64,000 nucleotides of DNA from Megasphaera_A sueciensis. GTDB lineage: Bacteria > Bacillota > Negativicutes > Veillonellales > Megasphaeraceae. A program made the translations under genes and the position numbers. Where the stretch lies: NCBI RefSeq assembly GCF_050219315.1, contig NZ_CP116939.1, forward strand, positions 1,860,001 through 1,924,000, read 5' to 3'. Below are positions 55,366 through 63,563 of this stretch, in pieces. The notes under the pieces are model-generated. The model was not told where the DNA came from. It was given only the letters and a program-made list of their open reading frames with translations, and did no database searches. Position 1 is the stretch's first letter. Every line of letters starts with the position of its first letter.

Positions 55366-56313
55366 TTACAAGATAACGTTTCTTTGATTTCCCGTAAGAT
55401 ATGTGTCAATATTATCAAAAACAATAACAGCACGTTTTTGCATAGACTCTTGTGTAGCAAAAGCAACATGCGGAGTAACAATAGTATTTTTTGCATGGAG
55501 AAGCGGATGGTTCGTATCAAGAGGTGGTTCCTTTTCAAAAACGTCAATGCCAGCACCCGCAATTTGTCCCTTATTAAGAGCATCTGCAAGAGCCTGTGAA
55601 TCGACAACAGGTCCCCGGGCTTCATTAACAAGAATTGCAGTCGGTTTCATATAAGAAAGAGTTTTTGCATTAATAATTCCTTTAGATTTATCTGTTACAG
55701 GGCAGTGCAACGATACAATATCGGCCTGCTCCATTATTTCTTTCATCGGAAGATAAGTGATTATATCTGTATTTGATTTATGTGAAAAACCATTATATGC
55801 AATAATCTTTGCTCCAAAAGCATGTACAAGCTGAGCCACCCGGTTACCAATCGCGCCAGTACCAATCAGTGCAACTGTTTTCCCTTCTAATTCCGTGCCA
55901 ATAAAACCAGTTTTTGTACCCCCAGCACGGCATGCTCTATCCACCTGAGGGACATAACGCAAAAGTGATAAAATCATTGCCAGTGTCAATTCTGCCACTG
56001 CCACCGTAGAATACCCGGAAGCGTTACTGACGGCAATTCCTTTAGCTTTTGCCGCAGCAAGATCAACATGATCTACTCCCGTAAAAGCAACATTAATATA
56101 TTTAAGCTTCGGGCAGGCGTTAATAACAGCTGCCTTCAATGGCATATTCGCAATAATAAGGATATCTGCATCCTTTGCTTCTTCAATTTGAACAGCCGTG
56201 TCATCACTGCGTTCATAAGCTGCAAATTCATATCCCTTTTCCCTTAACGGTTTAACATACGATTCAAGAAGTTCTTTACTAATTCCTAAAGATTCAAGCA
56301 GTACAATTTTCAT
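55366..56313 (-). CDS. D-isomer-specific 2-hydroxyacid dehydrogenase
   Basis: 315 residues. NAD-binding GTGAIGNRVAQLVHAFG (about 149-165); the catalytic Arg in NEARGPVVD (about 225-233), the Glu in GIDVFEKEPP and the His in TPHVAF. Related to phosphoglycerate dehydrogenase, hydroxypyruvate reductase and D-lactate dehydrogenase; substrate not assignable. Next to a GntR/FCD regulator gene upstream on the same strand that may control it. Confidence 0.88.
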   Translation of the reverse strand: MKIVLLESLGISKELLESYVKPLREKGYEFAAYERSDDTAVQIEEAKDADILIIANMPLKAAVINACPKLKYINVAFTGVDHVDLAAAKAKGIAVSNASGYSTVAVAELTLAMILSLLRYVPQVDRACRAGGTKTGFIGTELEGKTVALIGTGAIGNRVAQLVHAFGAKIIAYNGFSHKSNTDIITYLPMKEIMEQADIVSLHCPVTDKSKGIINAKTLSYMKPTAILVNEARGPVVDSQALADALNKGQIAGAGIDVFEKEPPLDTNHPLLHAKNTIVTPHVAFATQESMQKRAVIVFDNIDTYLTGNQRNVIL

Positions 56314-56471
56314 AATCTAAACTCCCTTCAACAATAAAACTAATAGATAAATACACCCGCCATCACTGGTACTACCAATTTACGATGTTATAATACCACA
56401 CTTAATCTAAAAAGTCTATAAAAAAGTACCTTACTCTGCTCGGGAACTGCCGCTCCCATTTTTATTAAAAA

Positions 56472-57158
56472 TTATATATGTATCGTCAATGACATGCGAT
56501 CTATTATATCATAATGCTGATCAATGGCTTGAATTCCCTGTTTGGGATTTCCCTGCACAAAACTTTTATAAATAGCAATATGAGCATTATGCAACTGCTT
56601 CATAATATCCGGCGAAGCATGTCGCAATACCGTACCAATCCACTGTCTATACACAGCAGAAATAGAATTCATCATGGTAATCAACAACGTGTTTTTTGTT
56701 GCACGAACTAGTAAATAATGAATTTCTTCATCAATCTTAATTTGCATTTCTAAATCGGCAGTGGGAAAAACATCTAATAATTCAGTCATTTTAAAAAGAT
56801 ACTTATTTTCATCTCGTTTTTTATACGCCAAATCATAAATAGTTTTTTCAATACCTCGTCTAAATTGGCAGATATCAGCTGCATTAGTTTGATGTAAGAT
56901 AATCATCATTTCAATAGCATTAGAAAAGCTTTGTGCAATATTACCACTTAAATAATTTCCGCGTCCCTGCTGACTCTCAATAAGTCCCATATTTTCTAAC
57001 CGTTTCAAGGCTTCCCGTGTAGAATTACGGCTAATAAACAATGTCTCGGCAATTTTTCGTTCCGAGGGAATCCGACTGCCAATTGTTATCTTTTTTTTTA
57101 TAATTAATGAACGAATATATGCTATGGCTTTTTCGTACTCTTTTTTGTTCTCTTCCAT
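56472..57158 (-). CDS. GntR-family (FCD/FadR) transcriptional regulator
   Basis: 228 residues. N-terminal winged helix IRSLIIKKKITIGSRIPSERKIAETLFISRNSTREALKRLENMGLI with the GntR signature (PSER, SRNSTREAL); C-terminal FCD ligand domain with IDEEIHYLLVRATKN and HNAHIAIYKSFVQGN (metal-binding His/Asp positions). Starts at the ATG of 57158 (AAGGAG upstream). Likely regulates the dehydrogenase gene directly downstream. Confidence 0.87.
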   Translation of the reverse strand: MEENKKEYEKAIAYIRSLIIKKKITIGSRIPSERKIAETLFISRNSTREALKRLENMGLIESQQGRGNYLSGNIAQSFSNAIEMMIILHQTNAADICQFRRGIEKTIYDLAYKKRDENKYLFKMTELLDVFPTADLEMQIKIDEEIHYLLVRATKNTLLITMMNSISAVYRQWIGTVLRHASPDIMKQLHNAHIAIYKSFVQGNPKQGIQAIDQHYDIIDRMSLTIHI

Positions 57159-57230
57159 CATATGCTCCTTCACAATAACTATAACAATAGGTCTCCGTCA
57201 TTTGTATTTTATCATGTTACTAGATAAAGC

Positions 57231-57292
57231 TCAACTAAAAGAGACCTCAAAAAAAATGTATTCTTTCGAGGTCTCTTTTAGTTGAATTTTTT
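57231..57292. terminator. Hairpin terminator after purB
   Basis: Perfect 18-bp arms TCAACTAAAAGAGACCTC/GAGGTCTCTTTTAGTTGA. The T-run is clearer on the plus strand than on the minus strand, so its strength for purB is less certain. Confidence 0.6.
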
Positions 57293-58583
57293 ATAGGCCA
57301 AATCGAGCAAAGATAGTATCTACATGACGAAGCATCTTATTGACGTCAAAACAACTTTCGATTTCTTCCGTTGTCATAAAATTAGCAACATCTTCGTCTT
57401 TTTTTAAATTTTCCAAAAAATCTTCTCCTTCAAGCCAACGTTTCATCGCATTACGCTGTACCCATCGATACGCCTGTTCGCGAACAGCACCTTTTTCCAC
57501 AAGTGTATTAAGCAGGATCGGACTGTAAATAAGTCCGCCTGTAAGATTTAAATCTTTGAGCATCTTATCTGGATATACAATAAGGCGGTCCATAACGTTT
57601 GTAAAAGTCTGGAGCATATAATCCAGCGCAATCGTACTATCCGGAAGAATAATACGTTCTACAGAAGAGTGAGAAATATCCCGTTCATGCCAAAGTGCCA
57701 CATCTTCCAATGCTGCTTGAGAATTACCGCGGATTACACGCGCAAGACCACACATGCGTTCACACGTAATAGGATTTCGTTTATGCGGCATAATAGATGA
57801 TCCTTTTTGCTTTGGACTAAAATATTCTTCCGCTTCACGAACTTCTGTCCGTTGGAGGTGTCGGATTTCTGTTGCGAATTTATCAATAGAACTAGCAATA
57901 ACAGCAAGTGTCGACACAAACTCCGCATGACGATCACGCTGTAAGGTTTGTGTAGAAATCAGAGCCGGTTCAATGCCCAGCTTTTCACAAACATATTGTT
58001 CGACAAAAGGATCAATATCAGCATAGGTCCCGACAGCGCCCGAAATTTTACCAACAGCAATTGCTTTTTTTGCATGTTTCATGCGTTCGATATTTCTATC
58101 TGTTTCAGCAAGCCATACACAAAGTTTAAGTCCAAATGTCGTAGCTTCAGCATGAATACCATGCGTACGGCCAATCATAGGAGTATATTTAAATTCAACA
58201 GCACGCCGGCGCAAAACTTCACGAAATGTTTTCAAATCCTTAATGAGAATATCCGAAGCCTGCTTAAGCATATAGCCCATAGCGGTGTCTTTTACATCTG
58301 TAGAAGTCAGACCCAAATGAATATATTTCCCCGATTCCCCGACGTTTTCTGAGAGATTCGATACGAAAGCAGCAATATCATGATGCGTTTCCGCTTCAAT
58401 TTCATGGATACGATCTACAGAAAACTTTGCTTTTTCACGAATGTCCTTAGCTGCTTCCTCAGGTACAAGTCCTAACTTCGACTGTGCTTCACTGGACAGT
58501 ATTTCAACCTGTTTCAGTGTATCCCATTCATTGAATTCTGCCCAAATCTTACCCATTTCTTCTTTCGTATAGCGTTCTATCAC
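57291..58583 (-). CDS. purB: Adenylosuccinate lyase
   Basis: 430 residues of the aspartase/fumarase superfamily. TSTDVKDTAMG, IGRTHGIHAEATTFGLK (catalytic His) and the signature loop GSSIMPHKRNP with the catalytic Ser. Cleaves SAICAR and adenylosuccinate in purine synthesis, releasing fumarate. Distinct from the aspartase-like gene at 7581, which has the GSTIMPGKVN type loop. Not clustered with other pur genes here. Confidence 0.95.
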   Translation of the reverse strand: MIERYTKEEMGKIWAEFNEWDTLKQVEILSSEAQSKLGLVPEEAAKDIREKAKFSVDRIHEIEAETHHDIAAFVSNLSENVGESGKYIHLGLTSTDVKDTAMGYMLKQASDILIKDLKTFREVLRRRAVEFKYTPMIGRTHGIHAEATTFGLKLCVWLAETDRNIERMKHAKKAIAVGKISGAVGTYADIDPFVEQYVCEKLGIEPALISTQTLQRDRHAEFVSTLAVIASSIDKFATEIRHLQRTEVREAEEYFSPKQKGSSIMPHKRNPITCERMCGLARVIRGNSQAALEDVALWHERDISHSSVERIILPDSTIALDYMLQTFTNVMDRLIVYPDKMLKDLNLTGGLIYSPILLNTLVEKGAVREQAYRWVQRNAMKRWLEGEDFLENLKKDEDVANFMTTEEIESCFDVNKMLRHVDTIFARFGL

Positions 58584-58695
58584 TATAATCTCCCCTTTTT
58601 GAAAAAATTACCCTCTGTCGTATTCACTTGACAGCATTTTTTATCTTAGTTATATCATTATACACTATCAACCCTGTATTCGGTAGATGGTAATA

Positions 58696-60084
58696 TTATT
58701 TTCCTTCTCGCACAAGAATCTCACGCCCAACAGTTACTCCCGCCGCTGAAGCTTGTACAAGACCACGAGTTATACCCGCTCCGTCACCAATAGCAAAAAA
58801 ATTGGGAATTTTCGTTTCCAGTTTATTATTAAGCTGCATGCGGCTTGAATAAAATTTAACTTCTACACCATATAACAACGTATGGCGTGAATTAGCTCCC
58901 GGTGCGATAACATCCAATGCTTCCATCATTTCTTTAATATCCTGCAAATGGCGATATGGTAAAACCAAAGATAAATCTCCTGGTGTTGCACTGGCCATCG
59001 TCGGTCGCACCAAACCACGGCGTATACGTTCCGGTGTCGACCGACGGCCGTCAAGAAAATCACCCAAACGCTGTACAATGACGCCGCCACCTAATATATT
59101 AGCTAGACGTGCAATATATTTCCCATATTTGATAGGTTCATGAAATGGCTCCGTAAAACATTTTGAAACAAGAACAGCAAAATTTGTATTTTCACTGCGT
59201 TTATGAGCATAACTATGTCCATTCACAGTAAGCAGTCCATCGTTGTTTTCCGTAACAACAAAACCATATGGATTCATACAAAATGTGCGGATTCGATCGT
59301 CAAAAGAGCGGCTGAAATAAATTAATTTCGATTCATACACAACTTCTGTAATATGTTCCATAACCTCTGCCGGCATTTCCACCCGAACACCAATATCAAC
59401 AGCATTAGAAGTAAATGAAAGGCCTAATTTTTCAGCTTCATCCACAAACCACTCCGATCCTTCACGCCCCGGTGCACAGACTAAATATTTACAGGTATAG
59501 AACTGTTCTTTAATTTGAACACCTTTTACCTTTCCCGCCTCCACGAGAATATGCTGTACATCCGTATCCGCCATAATATCCACTTTGCCTGCCAGATAAT
59601 CCCGCATATTTGTAAGGATTTGAGCATTGACATCTGTACCCAAATGACGGATACGTGCAGGAATAAAACGCAAATCAGCAGCCGCAGCCTTACGTTGTAT
59701 TTGATGGATACGCTCCAGATTATCATTACCATATACCTTACGATCTGCTCCACCAAATTTTCCATATATAGTATCTACATAATTAATTTTTTCCATTAAT
59801 TCGTTTTTTGACATATAGTCATCTAAGTTTCCGCCATACTCAGTGGTTAGTGTAAGTTTGCCATCACTAAAAGCTCCAGCACCCCCCCATCCACATACAA
59901 CATTGCGAACCTTGTCTTTAGTCAGCGCATTTTTATTAAGGCTTGTAGCGATTCGTTCTCGGATATCTTGTCCTTTTTCCACAATAAGAATATCCAGTCC
60001 CTTATCAGCCAGTTCTAACGCTGTAAAAATACCAGCAGGACCTGCTCCAATAATAATGACATCATAATTTTTTATTGCTTTCAT
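58696..60084 (-). CDS. FAD-dependent oxidoreductase
   Basis: 462 residues. N-terminal FAD-binding VIIIGAGPAGIFTALELADKG (about 8-28) with EKG at the ribose site; CGWGGAGAFSDGKLTL after the first Rossmann part; C-terminal NFFAIGDGAGITRGLVQASAAG. This is the conserved FAD-dependent protein family seen in many Firmicutes and Bacteroidetes; function unknown, possibly a dehydrogenase. The ATG at 60084 follows AAAGAGAGG. Divergent from the small membrane-protein gene. Confidence 0.87.
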   Translation of the reverse strand: MKAIKNYDVIIIGAGPAGIFTALELADKGLDILIVEKGQDIRERIATSLNKNALTKDKVRNVVCGWGGAGAFSDGKLTLTTEYGGNLDDYMSKNELMEKINYVDTIYGKFGGADRKVYGNDNLERIHQIQRKAAAADLRFIPARIRHLGTDVNAQILTNMRDYLAGKVDIMADTDVQHILVEAGKVKGVQIKEQFYTCKYLVCAPGREGSEWFVDEAEKLGLSFTSNAVDIGVRVEMPAEVMEHITEVVYESKLIYFSRSFDDRIRTFCMNPYGFVVTENNDGLLTVNGHSYAHKRSENTNFAVLVSKCFTEPFHEPIKYGKYIARLANILGGGVIVQRLGDFLDGRRSTPERIRRGLVRPTMASATPGDLSLVLPYRHLQDIKEMMEALDVIAPGANSRHTLLYGVEVKFYSSRMQLNNKLETKIPNFFAIGDGAGITRGLVQASAAGVTVGREILVREGK

Positions 60085-60109
60085 AACGAACCTCTCTTTC
60101 CATAACAAA

Positions 60110-60135
60110 AGCCCAAACGGGATACCGATTGGGCT
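60110..60135 (-). promoter_or_regulatory. Terminator-like hairpin in the FAD-protein leader
   Basis: AGCCCAA/TTGGGCT stem followed by TTTTG on the minus strand, between the promoter (60164-60193) and the start codon. It could attenuate transcription. Confidence 0.45.
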
Positions 60136-60163
60136 GATTTAACTTATTTAATTATCCTAATTC

Positions 60164-60193
60164 AGGATATCACAAAATAAGTTAACTTGTCAA
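60164..60193 (-). promoter_or_regulatory. Promoter of the FAD-protein gene
   Basis: Minus strand TTGACA (60188-60193), 18-bp spacer, TATCCT (60164-60169). A divergent TATAAT at 60207-60212 probably serves the membrane-protein gene. Confidence 0.6.
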
Positions 60194-60250
60194 ATCAAAA
60201 ATATGCTATAATAATGTAGTATTATCTGCTTAACGGAAAGGAGAGTCATA

Positions 60251-60691
60251 ATGGTAAAAGAACGAAATCGTAAACGGCATGACCCTTTTGCTGAGGAAGA
60301 CAAACTGGACTTAAATCGTCAAAAATTTATTTTTCTTTGGACTATGATGCTTATGGTCATTCTCCTGATTGCCTTATATTTGCAAATGGATATGATCCTT
60401 ATCGGCGGGATCACAACAATTCTTATTTTATCTACTCTTGGATTATATATAAAGTTTAGAAATTTTTATAGTATGCGCGACCGCGGACAACGTACTGCTT
60501 GTATCACTATTTCTATGTATGCCAGCCTTATTTTAACACTTGTCTGTGCCTATTATTATGTACAAGATGAACCGCTTACACAAGAATATGCCCTTGTATT
60601 TCTTTTCGGCTTTTTCTTTTTTACGTATATGGTATACAAAAGCGTCAGCCGTTATATGGTCGTAGGAAATAAACGACAGCGTTTTCGGTAA
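60251..60691 (+). CDS. Small membrane protein of unknown function
   Basis: 146 residues with a charged N-terminus (basic RNRKRHDP, then an acidic stretch) and four hydrophobic helices (about 30-45, 48-66, 81-100, 110-130), ending in a basic tail (NKRQRFR). Good ribosome site (AAGGAGAG). I do not recognise the family. It is a single gene between the FAD protein and pta. Confidence 0.75.
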   Translation: MVKERNRKRHDPFAEEDKLDLNRQKFIFLWTMMLMVILLIALYLQMDMILIGGITTILILSTLGLYIKFRNFYSMRDRGQRTACITISMYASLILTLVCAYYYVQDEPLTQEYALVFLFGFFFFTYMVYKSVSRYMVVGNKRQRFR

Positions 60692-60727
60692 ATCTTTATT
60701 TTTCAGTTGCATAACGTAACGTAAAAA

Positions 60728-60760
60728 AATGGGTATCTATTAACAGATGCCCATTTTTTT
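60728..60760. terminator. Bidirectional terminator between the membrane-protein gene and pta
   Basis: ATGGGTATCT/AGATGCCCAT stem with TTTTTT on the right and an A-run on the left. Confidence 0.85.
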
Positions 60761-60774
60761 ATTATTTAGATATA

Positions 60775-61815
60775 TTATTTATCTTCTTGGTGAGTTTTAT
60801 AAAAAATTTCTGTCGAAATCGCATCACTACAACACACCGCTACAACATCAGCAACATCATCGGAAGAGCAGCCACGGGATAAATCAAGAATTGGTTTCGC
60901 CAAGCCTTGTACCAATGGTCCCAGTGCCGTAGCATTAGCAAACCGCTGAACCATTTTATATCCAATATTAGCCGCGTCAAGACTCGGGAAAATAAGAACA
61001 TTCGCATGTCCGGCAACTTTGGAGCCAGGTGCCTTTCCTTCTCCAACATCGGGAACTAATGCTGCATCTGCTTGCATTTCACCGTCAAAATCAAAATCAA
61101 CATTACGTTCTTTCAAGATTTCTACAGCTTTACGTACTTTGTCAACAGAATCTCCAGAACCGCTGCCCTTTGTAGAATAGGACAAGAAAGCAACCTTAGG
61201 GTCAAGAATCTGAACAGTTGTACGTGCGCGTTCTACACAAATGCAAGCAATGTCAGCAAGTTGTTCTGCCGTTGGCTCAGGAATAACACCACAATCGCCC
61301 AAAACCAAAATACCATTATCGCCATATTGTGGAGTATTTGTAATCAAAATAAATGCGCTGGATACAGTTTTATTGCCCGGACGAGGACCAATAACCTGTA
61401 ACCCTGCACGAATAACTTCAGCAGAAGTTGTAGCTGCACCGGAAACCATACCATCAGCTACATCAAACGCTACTAAAGCAGCACCAAAAAAAGTATTATT
61501 ATGAAGCAGAATATCCTTTGCCTGTTCAACTGTCATTCCTTTTTTCTTGCGACGTTCCGCAAGATACGCAGCAAATTGGTCAAGACGAGGGTATGTAGCT
61601 GGATCAATAACTTCAACCCCAGTTAAGTCGATTTGGAATTTAGCAGCATCTTTTTTTATCTGTTCTAAATTTCCTACAAGAATAATTTTAGCAAATCCTT
61701 CTGCCAAAACACGTTCTGCGGCTTTCAGGACACGACGGCTGTTGGTTTCCGGAAGAACAATTTTCTTCTGAGCTTTAGCAACACGACTTTTCAAATCATC
61801 AGTAAATCTACCCAT
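60775..61815 (-). CDS. pta: Phosphate acetyltransferase
   Basis: 346 residues, short single-domain Pta. Conserved VLPETNSRRVLKAAERVL at the N-terminus, DGMVSGAATTSAEVIRAGLQVIG, FLSYSTKGSGSG, FDGEMQADAALVPDVG and NIGYKMVQRFA. Converts acetyl-CoA and phosphate to acetyl phosphate, the first step to acetate and ATP with AckA. ackA is not in the window. Confidence 0.93.
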   Translation of the reverse strand: MGRFTDDLKSRVAKAQKKIVLPETNSRRVLKAAERVLAEGFAKIILVGNLEQIKKDAAKFQIDLTGVEVIDPATYPRLDQFAAYLAERRKKKGMTVEQAKDILLHNNTFFGAALVAFDVADGMVSGAATTSAEVIRAGLQVIGPRPGNKTVSSAFILITNTPQYGDNGILVLGDCGVIPEPTAEQLADIACICVERARTTVQILDPKVAFLSYSTKGSGSGDSVDKVRKAVEILKERNVDFDFDGEMQADAALVPDVGEGKAPGSKVAGHANVLIFPSLDAANIGYKMVQRFANATALGPLVQGLAKPILDLSRGCSSDDVADVVAVCCSDAISTEIFYKTHQEDK

Positions 61816-62000
61816 TCATTACCACTCCTTAAATATATTAGGAAATTTAGAAATATTTCCACTTAAGCTAACTTTTATTATAATACATTTTTCTTATGAA
61901 TAAAACAATATTTTGAAATAAAACTTTTATAGCAAGTATAACAGGACAGCATAAGGATAGAAACAAGCATCCTCTATAATAACTATACTGACTCAAAATA

Positions 62001-62030
62001 AAAAGAACCTGCCTACGCAGATTCTTTTTT
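62001..62030 (-). terminator. Terminator of the tRNA operon
   Basis: Minus strand GAATCTGC-GTAG-GCAGGTTC followed by TTTTTATTTT; it begins directly at the CCA end of tRNA-Val. Confidence 0.9.
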
Positions 62031-62105
62031 GGTGGGCGATAACGGGTTTGAACCGCTGACATCCTGCTTGTAAGGCAGGCGCTCTCCCAGCTGAGCTAAT
62101 CGCCC
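62030..62105 (-). tRNA. tRNA-Val (anticodon TAC)
   Basis: 76 nt with encoded CCA. Anticodon loop CTTACAA read on the minus strand; acceptor GGGCGAT pairs with ATCGCCC. Last of six in the operon. Confidence 0.93.
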
Positions 62106-62111
62106 ATATAA

Positions 62112-62186
62112 TGGTGACCCCTGCGGGATTTGAACCCACGTTCACGCCGTGAAAGGGCGGTGTCTTAACCACTTGACCAAGGGGCC
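62112..62186 (-). tRNA. tRNA-Glu (anticodon TTC)
   Basis: 75 nt with encoded CCA. Anticodon TTC in CTTTCAC; 5' GGCCCCTTGGTCAAG is typical of bacterial tRNA-Glu. Confidence 0.93.
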
Positions 62187-62206
62187 ATAATAAATATGGA
62201 AATATA

Positions 62207-62282
62207 TGGTGATCCACCCGAGATTCGAACTCGGGACACCCTGATTAAAAGTCAGGTGCTCTACCGACTGAGCTAGTGGATC
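62207..62282 (-). tRNA. tRNA-Lys (anticodon TTT)
   Basis: 76 nt with encoded CCA. Anticodon loop CTTTTAA; 5' GATCCACTAGCTCAGT. Confidence 0.93.
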
Positions 62283-62292
62283 ATAAAAAAAA

Positions 62293-62366
62293 TGGCAGGG
62301 GTAGCTGGATTCGAACCAACGATGACGGAGTCAGAGTCCGTTGCCTTACCGCTTGGCGATACCCCT
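62293..62366 (-). tRNA. tRNA-Gln (anticodon CTG)
   Basis: 74 nt with encoded CCA. Anticodon loop CTCTGAC; acceptor AGGGGTA pairs with TACCCCT. Confidence 0.9.
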
Positions 62367-62369
62367 ACA

Positions 62370-62445
62370 TGGCTCCCCGAGTAGGACTCGAACCTACGAC
62401 AAATCGGTTAACAGCCGATTGCTCTACCGACTGAGCTATCGAGGA
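62370..62445 (-). tRNA. tRNA-Asn (anticodon GTT)
   Basis: 76 nt with encoded CCA. Anticodon loop CTGTTAA; 5' TCCTCGATAGCTCAG. Only 3 nt from tRNA-Gln. Confidence 0.93.
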
Positions 62446-62482
62446 ATGTGAAAATATGTTATCCGATATTTTCAAGAAAATA

Positions 62483-62557
62483 TGGAGCGGAAAACGAGAC
62501 TCGAACTCGCGACCCCCACCTTGGCAAGGTGGTGCTCTACCACTGAGCTACTTCCGC
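62483..62557 (-). tRNA. tRNA-Gly (anticodon GCC)
   Basis: 75 nt with encoded CCA. Anticodon loop TTGCCAA; 5' GCGGAAGTAGCTCAGTGG. First of the six tRNAs in transcription order. Confidence 0.93.
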
Positions 62558-62569
62558 ATGACAAAAGAT

Positions 62570-62598
62570 ATTTTATCATTAATAGATGGTGATGTCAA
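62570..62598 (-). promoter_or_regulatory. tRNA operon promoter P2 (proximal)
   Basis: Minus strand TTGACA (62593-62598), 17-bp spacer, TAAAAT (62570-62575), ending 13 bp before tRNA-Gly. Confidence 0.8.
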
Positions 62599-62634
62599 TA
62601 CCAAAAATTCAACTTCTCAATTGAATGCTTTAAT

Positions 62635-62663
62635 ATAATATCAAATCTCACATCTTATGTCAA
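62635..62663 (-). promoter_or_regulatory. tRNA operon promoter P1 (distal)
   Basis: Minus strand TTGACA (62658-62663), 17-bp spacer, TATTAT (62635-62640). Second consensus promoter in the short gap between larC and the tRNAs. Confidence 0.8.
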
Positions 62664-62709
62664 CACATTAACGTGAATGAGATGGAAAATTCCACCCGTT
62701 TTCCACTTT

Positions 62710-63525
62710 TCAAAATTTTTCCGCTTGCCCAATAAAACCGCGAACAACATTCGGTATAGACAAATTCTTAGTCCCGGCACCGTATGCTGTACAGGAGTGA
62801 ACAAAAGATTTGGGTCGAGGACCTATATATGTTGCCAGTGTCTTAATTAATGCCGCCCCCGTAGGTGTAACTAATTCGCCGCAAACATCCGTAGAATAGT
62901 ACGGAATACCAGTCAGAAGTTCTGCAGAAGCCGGTGCCGGAATCGGCATAACGCCATGTGCACACTGAACAAAGCCACTGCCTACATGAAGCGGGGAGGC
63001 TCCTATCTGCTCAATACCTAAATAATCCAGTGCCCAAACAGTACCTACAATATCAAGAATACAATCAATAGCACCGACTTCATGAAAATGTATTTCTTCA
63101 ACAGGTACACCGTGCACTTTAGCCTCCGCAGCAGCTAAGACTGCAAATACAGCTAAGCTTTTTTCTTTAATCGTATCAGTAATCGCTGAATCCTGAATGA
63201 TTTTTGTAATTTCTGCCAATCCTCTATGCTCGTGATGATGATGCCCGGCAGCCGTTATTCCCATCTGGTTATTTTTATAATGATGATGTTCATGTGCATC
63301 ATGTTCTGTTTCTTCATGCGCCTGTTCATTCGCCAATACTACATTATAATATACTGCCTGGATTCCTAATTTAGATACAGTTTTACAGATAAGTGAATAC
63401 CCGTCTAAATGCAGCTCTTCCATCATTGAACGCATGTCTTCAAAAGGAACTCCCGCATGTAACAACATGCCAATAAACATATTACCGCTAATCCCCGAAA
63501 AGCAATCTAAGTATAATGTTTTCAT
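62710..63525 (-). CDS. larC: LarC N-terminal part (nickel pincer cofactor biosynthesis), C-terminal part absent
   Basis: 271 residues equal to LarC1. The N-terminal LDCFSGISGNMFIGMLL is the family signature; a histidine-rich loop (HEHHHY, HHHHEH at about 78-101) probably stores nickel. IHFHEVGAIDCILDIVG and the C-terminal VTPTGAALIKTLA follow. LarC cyclometallates the pincer nucleotide with nickel for lactate racemase. In Lactobacillus the protein is completed as LarC1-LarC2 through a frameshift. Here the frame ends at AAATTTTGA and only promoters and tRNAs follow, so no LarC2 of normal size can be encoded. larA, larB and larE are not in view. Confidence 0.87.
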   Translation of the reverse strand: MKTLYLDCFSGISGNMFIGMLLHAGVPFEDMRSMMEELHLDGYSLICKTVSKLGIQAVYYNVVLANEQAHEETEHDAHEHHHYKNNQMGITAAGHHHHEHRGLAEITKIIQDSAITDTIKEKSLAVFAVLAAAEAKVHGVPVEEIHFHEVGAIDCILDIVGTVWALDYLGIEQIGASPLHVGSGFVQCAHGVMPIPAPASAELLTGIPYYSTDVCGELVTPTGAALIKTLATYIGPRPKSFVHSCTAYGAGTKNLSIPNVVRGFIGQAEKF

Positions 63526-63563
63526 ATGCCACTTCCATTCCTGATTATGTAACTAAATACAGA

